11,395 nucleotides of DNA, taken from Dehalococcoidia bacterium UBA6627 (GTDB taxonomy: Bacteria > Chloroflexota > Dehalococcoidia > UBA2979). Shown piece after piece: positions 7,293 through 11,395 of this stretch (position 1 is its first letter; every line of letters starts with the position of its first letter). The position numbers and the translations under genes are program-made. The stretch covers positions 1 to 11,395 of the forward strand of contig DKLZ01000045.1 in assembly GCA_002455955.1 (NCBI GenBank). Reading direction: 5' to 3'. The notes under the pieces are model-generated. The model saw only the letters and a program-made list of their open reading frames with translations. It ran no database searches and was not told where the DNA came from.

Positions 7293-8384
7293 ATGATCTC
7301 TACCGCTATCACCTCCATCGAAGCCTTTCCACTTGATGTACCCTTGCTCGCCCCTTTCACGGTCTCCTCAACTCAGCTAGATCGGCTACAAAACGTCTCA
7401 ATTCGAGTTCGGCTTGCGAGTAACACAGAGGGCTGGGGTGAGATCCCTGCATTGCAACCGATCACATTCGAGAACCAGGAAACGGCATTGGAAGCAATTG
7501 AGTACCTGCGTCCCAAACTTCTCGGCCAAGACGCAGCTGCCTGGCGAACATGCGCAGAAAATTTGACAGAGTGGCTTGTCGATCTGAATGCAACACGAGC
7601 AGGCGTAGAAATAGCCATCCTCGACGCCTTAACACGAGAGTGGGGCGTACCGCTGTATCAGTTCTTCGGTGGTGTCTCAAACGAACTGACCACCGATATC
7701 ACGATACCTATCTGTCCGGATCAAGAAGCACACCAGCTCGCCAATGAGTACCGAAATGCTGGTTTCATGACTATCAAAACAAAGGTCGGTTTAGACATCG
7801 CTGATGATATTTCACGTCTAATAGCGATTCGACAGGCACACCCAGATTGCGCCCTTATCCTTGACGCGAACGAAGGTTTCACCGCAAATGAAGCCGTCCG
7901 ATTCCTCGAAGCGCTGCGCAATGATGGGATCGTACCGGCAGCAATAGAGCAACCGGTAGCGTGTGATGACTGGGATGGGCTCAAGCAAGTAACTATTGAA
8001 GGCGGCGTACCGGTAGTCGCCGATGAATCGTGTCGTTCGGTGGAAAACATGCTACGGATCGTGCGTGAACAACTAGCAAGCGCCGTGAATATCAAAATTG
8101 CAAAGTGCGGAGTAAGCACTGCACTCGAGATCGTAGCAATCGCGAAGGGAGCTGGTCTGCAACTGATGATCGGTGGGATGGTTGAAACTAGGCTTTTAAT
8201 GGGTTTCTCAGCGCATTTTGCTGCTGGCATAGGAGGATTCAAGTGGATAGACCTCGACACCCCATTGCTACTCGCAGATGATCCCATCAATGGTGGTTAT
8301 ACCGCTGACGGGCCCAGATATTCGTTATCCAGCACTATCGCGGGTCACGGTGGTTCGATAGCAATAGCGCAAGAGACTTCGTAA
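7293..8384 (+). CDS. Enolase-superfamily enzyme, dipeptide-epimerase (AEE)-like
   Basis: The 363-residue product is a muconate-lactonizing-type enolase-superfamily member. The capping domain is followed by a barrel with the acid/base motif KTK (Lys162, Lys164), metal ligands Asp191 (DANEG), Glu219 (EQP) and Asp244 (ADES), and the opposite base Lys268 (NIKIAK). MVETR at 296-300 and the DLD motif at 320-322 (WIDLDTPLLL) match the substrate-ammonium DxD site of L-Ala-D/L-Glu and related dipeptide epimerases, so epimerisation of a dipeptide is the best reading. Such enzymes act in the cytoplasm in peptidoglycan recycling or peptide catabolism. The context here is instead flavin monooxygenase and CoA chemistry, and no peptidase adjoins it. 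The ATG has no strong ribosome site; GTGAGG at 7274-7279 is rather far. The next gene begins 13 bases after its stop. Confidence 0.88.
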   Translation: MISTAITSIEAFPLDVPLLAPFTVSSTQLDRLQNVSIRVRLASNTEGWGEIPALQPITFENQETALEAIEYLRPKLLGQDAAAWRTCAENLTEWLVDLNATRAGVEIAILDALTREWGVPLYQFFGGVSNELTTDITIPICPDQEAHQLANEYRNAGFMTIKTKVGLDIADDISRLIAIRQAHPDCALILDANEGFTANEAVRFLEALRNDGIVPAAIEQPVACDDWDGLKQVTIEGGVPVVADESCRSVENMLRIVREQLASAVNIKIAKCGVSTALEIVAIAKGAGLQLMIGGMVETRLLMGFSAHFAAGIGGFKWIDLDTPLLLADDPINGGYTADGPRYSLSSTIAGHGGSIAIAQETS

Positions 8385-8397
8385 TGGGGTACCTACA

Positions 8398-9519
8398 ATG
8401 AAAAATACAGAGCGTCCAGCACCGGTATTCGACTGGTTCATCCCGATAGACGGTGACGGAGTTCGTATCGGAACCGACCGCGCCGAACGTGAACCAACAT
8501 TCGAATATCTTCGTGAAGTAGTCGAAACGGCTGAACGTCAAGGCTTCGAACGATTACTCATTCCAACACGGTTCAGTAATGGACTTTTTAACGAAACCGC
8601 CCCACTCGCTGAGACCTGGACCACCGCAACAGCGCTTGCCGCCGTAACTGAACGTATTCGCTTTCTTGTGGCCGTAAGACCCGGATTTATTCCTCCGGGA
8701 CTATTCGCGCAGATGGCCGCAACTTTTGACCGCATGTCTGGTGGTCGGCTTGACATCAATGTAGTACCAGGAGGCATCCAGGGGGACATGGAGCGGCTCG
8801 GTGTAACAAGCAGCCATGATAAACGCTACGAACAGGCGGCAGAATTTATGGCCGCTTGCCGGATGCTATGGGAACAACCTGGTGAGTACATCGACTTCGA
8901 GGGCTCCACTACAACACTGCACAATGCTGTTGTCTCGCCGGGGCCAACATCGCCAGGACCGAGCTGGTATCTGGGTGGTGCCTCACCAAGAGCGCTCGAA
9001 CTCGCTGCCTCACAGGGAGACACACTGCTGATGTGGATCCAGCCAGTTGAAGAAACTGAAGCTTTGATGGCACGAGCACGAGAGGCAGCTACCAATGCAG
9101 GACGAACAATCCGTTTCGGCCTTCGAACCCACCTCGTGATATCAAATGTCGAGGATGATGCTTGGCAGTTCGCAGAATCTCTGATCTCAGATGCTTCAGA
9201 TACAGTGCTCGCTCAGCGTGACTCCGCTGTCACAGGGACGGCGATGGTCGGAGCAGCAACGCAAGCTCGCAGCTTCGAGGAGCACCGTGTATCGGAACGT
9301 CTGTGGAACGGTATTTCACTGGTACGAGTAAACCTTGGTACGGCTATCGTGGGTACGCCGAATCAGGTGGCAGACGAACTGTTCCGCTACTGGGAACTAG
9401 GTATCGATGAATTCATCCTTTCGGGGTTCCCTCACGTGGAAGAATGCACCCACGTCGCGAATACTGTACTGCCACTGCTCCGAGAGCAGATTAATATAGC
9501 TCTCAACACTCGGCAGTAG
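8398..9519 (+). CDS. SsuD-like (alkanesulfonate monooxygenase family) LLM flavin monooxygenase
   Basis: The 373-residue product follows the alkanesulfonate monooxygenase SsuD closely along its length. It has FDWFIPIDGDG near 11-21, LLIPT at 53-57, RIRFLVAVRPG (86-96), QMAATFDRMSGGR (105-117), YLGGAS (191-196), IRFGLRTHLVIS (238-249), LWNGISLVR (302-310) and LSGFPHVEE (341-349). SsuD uses FMNH2 from a separate reductase to cleave C-S bonds of sulfonates. Arg243, His245 and Arg310 match SsuD active-site residues (Arg226, His228, Arg297). However, SsuD Cys54 aligns with Asn61 and Tyr331 with Phe344, so the substrate may differ. No sulfonate ABC transporter or flavin reductase is seen nearby. GGGGT about seven bases before ATG is the ribosome site. 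It is tightly linked to the epimerase-like gene. Confidence 0.88.
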   Translation: MKNTERPAPVFDWFIPIDGDGVRIGTDRAEREPTFEYLREVVETAERQGFERLLIPTRFSNGLFNETAPLAETWTTATALAAVTERIRFLVAVRPGFIPPGLFAQMAATFDRMSGGRLDINVVPGGIQGDMERLGVTSSHDKRYEQAAEFMAACRMLWEQPGEYIDFEGSTTTLHNAVVSPGPTSPGPSWYLGGASPRALELAASQGDTLLMWIQPVEETEALMARAREAATNAGRTIRFGLRTHLVISNVEDDAWQFAESLISDASDTVLAQRDSAVTGTAMVGAATQARSFEEHRVSERLWNGISLVRVNLGTAIVGTPNQVADELFRYWELGIDEFILSGFPHVEECTHVANTVLPLLREQINIALNTRQ

Positions 9520-9557
9520 CTCATCGGAAAAGCACTACATTTGAAAGGGAAACAACA

Positions 9558-10373
9558 ATGGCAGAGATCGAAATCGATATCTCCGACGGTGTGATGATTG
9601 CCACGCTCAACCGACCAGAGAAGATGAATGCTCTGAGTACACAACTAACATCCGACCTGCTCGCTGCTATACATGAGGCGTCTGCGAACGATGCGGTAAG
9701 AGTAATGGTGCTGACCGGCGAAGGCCGAGCTTTCTGTGCTGGTGCTGAGGTCACTGCCGACCGATCACCTGCAGCAAATGGTGCGACTGGAAGCGACGCA
9801 CAATTGGAATCACGGTACGCCCGGCTGAATCCTCGTCTGGGATCGGCGAAGATGACACAGGCATTTGCGAACTGTGACGTACCGATCATCGGAGCAATCA
9901 ATGGCGCTGCCGCTGGTGCTGGATTCGGAATAGCACTCTGCTGCGATATACGAATTTTTGCTGAATCAGCACGAATCGGTTCAATTTTCATTAAGCGAGG
10001 GTTAGCGTCAGACTACGGGGCAACGTACTGGTTACCTCGAATTGTTGGAGTAGCAAAAGCTTTCGAAATCTTCTACGACGGAAACCTGTTGGATTCATCA
10101 CAAGCTCTTGCACTCGGTGTAGCAAATCGCGTCGTGCCTGACGAAAACTTCATGGACGAGGTGCTGTCGTATGCACGACAGATAGCAGCAGGTCCTCCGA
10201 TAGCCTATACGAGCCTGCGACGACTCGTTCAAGACTCGGTAAACAGTATTGATCGAGATCTGTTCCTTGATCGAGAATGGTCGGCGCAAGCAGCACTGCT
10301 GGAAACATCGGATGCAAGTGAAGGATTTAAGAGCTTTATCGAACGTCGCGAACCGGAATTCACGGGCTCATAA
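9558..10373 (+). CDS. Crotonase-fold enoyl-CoA hydratase/isomerase family protein (isomerase-like)
   Basis: The 271-residue product has the crotonase fold: LNRPEKMNALS near 17-27, the oxyanion-hole motif FCAGAEV at 59-65, GAINGAAAGAGFGIALCCD at 112-130, and LPRIVG at 159-164. Counting from the CCD aspartate, the two catalytic glutamates of true enoyl-CoA hydratase (rat Glu144 and Glu164) fall on Gly124 and Phe144 and are absent. Asp152 in GLASDYG stands at the Asp position of PaaG-type isomerases. An isomerase or other CoA-enolate reaction is therefore more likely than simple hydration. AAAGGG at 9544-9549, eight bases before ATG, fixes the start. It lies 38 bases after the SsuD-like gene, ends the plus-strand run, and converges on the second crotonase with 25 bases between. 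Confidence 0.9.
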   Translation: MAEIEIDISDGVMIATLNRPEKMNALSTQLTSDLLAAIHEASANDAVRVMVLTGEGRAFCAGAEVTADRSPAANGATGSDAQLESRYARLNPRLGSAKMTQAFANCDVPIIGAINGAAAGAGFGIALCCDIRIFAESARIGSIFIKRGLASDYGATYWLPRIVGVAKAFEIFYDGNLLDSSQALALGVANRVVPDENFMDEVLSYARQIAAGPPIAYTSLRRLVQDSVNSIDRDLFLDREWSAQAALLETSDASEGFKSFIERREPEFTGS

Positions 10374-10398
10374 CAACCAAAACCCTATCACGCTGCTG

Positions 10399-11256
10399 TC
10401 AATCGCCAGTCAAGCTCGCTGCCACTTCAGCCATATGCGCAGCGTCGTGGAAGCGTGCCGATCGCTTCTCTCCCAGTGCGAGCAGCGCTTCGCGATGCTC
10501 TGCGGTCTTGCGTCCCGTCGCAAAATTATCGTCAGATCGCCGCATCACAGTACTGAGATCCGTCGTCAGCATATCCTCCATCATCATTCGCTTAATTACA
10601 CTCACTGAAGTCGATGGATTTGCGGCAATTTCCACTGCTTGCGATATCGCTGTGGGAAGCAGATCGTCAGGCTCAACAACCTGTCGCACGAGACCGAGTT
10701 GCTGTGCCTCTTCTGCACTCCAGATGCGTCCAGTCAGCATCATTTCTTTGGCCCGCTGCACACCAATCAGCCTAGGCAATAGCCATGAACTGGATAGTTC
10801 CGGTGTCAATCCGATCGCCGCGAATCGTGCTGAGAATCTCGCTTGCGTTGATGCGATTATGTTGTCGAACCATAGGATCGAGGTAAATCCGATACCGATC
10901 GCAACACCATTGACTGCTGCAATTGTCGGTTTGCCTTCAGCCAGATACCAGTGGTCAAAAGGAGGATGCGACGCTTCCTTTTCTATCGGTGCATCATCAC
11001 CGGTGAAGCTGCGTTCAAAACCACCAATATCGGCACCCGCACTGTAAGCACGGCCTGTACCTGTGATAACGACAGCGCCAATCTCTGTGTCGGCGTTGAA
11101 AGCATCATATGCCTCTATCCATTCTGCATACATCGTGGAGTTGAATGCGTTGAGACGATCAGGTCGGTTCCAGCGAACGATCCCGACTCGACCATCACGT
11201 TCCACTGCGATGGTTTCATAGTTCATAGCCAGCGCAGGATCGTATTGTTCGACCAT
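10399..11256 (-). CDS. Crotonase-fold enoyl-CoA hydratase/isomerase family protein (ECI-like)
   Basis: The product is 285 residues from the ATG at 11256. A GTG four codons upstream (11268) extends the frame, but it overlaps the ribosome site GAGG (11266-11263), which sits six bases before the ATG, so the shorter start is preferred. Crotonase motifs: WNRPDRLNAFNS (29-40), YSAGADIGGF (71-80) for the oxyanion hole, AAVNGVAIGIGFTSILWFD (113-131), and LPRLIG (160-165). The hydratase glutamates fall on Thr125 and Phe145 by the same spacing. Glu153 in LTPELSSSW sits at the PE position of delta3-delta2 enoyl-CoA isomerases. An isomerase role on an unsaturated acyl-CoA is inferred. It is only distantly like the crotonase at 9558 and points towards it, so the two are separately transcribed. 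Confidence 0.9.
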   Translation of the reverse strand: MVEQYDPALAMNYETIAVERDGRVGIVRWNRPDRLNAFNSTMYAEWIEAYDAFNADTEIGAVVITGTGRAYSAGADIGGFERSFTGDDAPIEKEASHPPFDHWYLAEGKPTIAAVNGVAIGIGFTSILWFDNIIASTQARFSARFAAIGLTPELSSSWLLPRLIGVQRAKEMMLTGRIWSAEEAQQLGLVRQVVEPDDLLPTAISQAVEIAANPSTSVSVIKRMMMEDMLTTDLSTVMRRSDDNFATGRKTAEHREALLALGEKRSARFHDAAHMAEVAASLTGD

Positions 11257-11395
11257 CAGGTACCTCACTTCATTGAAAATGATTTACTGGGTTTCAGTAT
11301 AAGTATCTTGAGCAAATCCGTTGAAGAATGCGAATATCGAAATAATTACGTCAGTTTAGAGCAAAAGGCTGTGCAGGCCGGTATCTTGGCGCGAG
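11257..11395 (-). promoter_or_regulatory. Leader and possible promoter of the second crotonase, to the window edge
   Basis: The region holds the GAGG ribosome site (11263-11266). On the minus strand there is a TATACT hexamer (11296-11301) that could be a -10 element. Its -35 partner, TTCAAC at 11320-11325 with 18 bases between, is poor. All three minus-strand frames carry stops between about 11350 and 11360. The last 35-45 bases could be the end of an upstream gene or non-coding, and the sequence does not decide. Confidence 0.3.

Noticed and set aside
7721..8290. 189-residue minus-strand ORF
   Set aside because: Antisense shadow of the enolase-superfamily gene; no motifs and no ribosome site.
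8388..8394. GGTACCT shared just before the starts of the SsuD-like gene and the second crotonase (11259-11265)
   Set aside because: Seven bases shared near two purine-rich ribosome sites is easily chance; two copies are too few for a motif.
9521..9991. 156-residue minus-strand ORF over the first crotonase
   Set aside because: Composition is Ala/Ser/Ile-rich, typical of a reverse-strand shadow, and the crotonase on the plus strand is clear.
10508..11047. 179-residue plus-strand ORF
   Set aside because: Antisense to the second crotonase, whose motifs are intact throughout this span.
11371..11395. Possible plus-strand gene start (GTG at 11371)
   Set aside because: Only eight codons remain before the edge and the AAAGG upstream is too close to the GTG; no basis for a call.

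Overview
The window looks like bacterial chromosomal DNA of roughly balanced base composition. It is densely coding, uses GTG starts in places, and has short intergenic gaps. It holds nine well-supported protein genes, one small membrane-protein candidate, and no RNA genes, CRISPR arrays or insertion sequences that I could recognise. Two luciferase-type flavin monooxygenases of different subfamilies, an enolase-superfamily enzyme, an acyl-CoA dehydrogenase, two divergent crotonases, an SDR and an MFS carrier lie side by side. This recalls uncultured marine heterotrophs such as SAR202-type Chloroflexota, which are known for expanded flavin-monooxygenase and enolase families. An actinobacterial origin is also possible; the taxonomic call is an inference of low confidence.

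Layout. (1) 1-2087, plus strand: the 3' part of a large secreted zinc protease of metzincin (gametolysin/M11-like) type. Its visible N-terminal part is a 39-bp tandem repeat coding for a Pro/Ala/Gly linker, and the frame is open through the left edge, so the gene starts outside the window. (2) 3983-2146, minus strand: a two-gene unit, SDR then luciferase-like monooxygenase, with the second ribosome site lying on the first stop codon. (3) 3984-4180: a divergent promoter region with a hairpin or palindrome. (4) 4181-5713, plus: an MCT/OFA-like MFS carrier and a 64-residue single-span membrane protein. (5) 5714-5947: an intergenic region with a large imperfect dyad over a plausible TTGACA promoter. 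(6) 5948-10373, plus: acyl-CoA dehydrogenase, dipeptide-epimerase-like enolase-superfamily enzyme, SsuD-like monooxygenase and crotonase, probably one transcript or two, with another inverted repeat in the 109-bp gap after the dehydrogenase. (7) 11256-10399, minus: a second crotonase converging on the first, with a leader of about 139 bp to the window edge.

How they may work together. From 2146 to 11256 the content fits uptake and breakdown of an organic acid or ring compound. The carrier imports it, one or both flavin monooxygenases oxygenate it (possibly C-S or Baeyer-Villiger type chemistry), and the SDR handles an alcohol or ketone. The acyl-CoA dehydrogenase and two isomerase-like crotonases would then process CoA thioesters. 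No acyl-CoA ligase or CoA transferase and no thiolase is visible, so the route is incomplete here. The dipeptide-epimerase signature sits oddly in such a pathway and is the main puzzle. The protease at the left is probably an unrelated neighbour.
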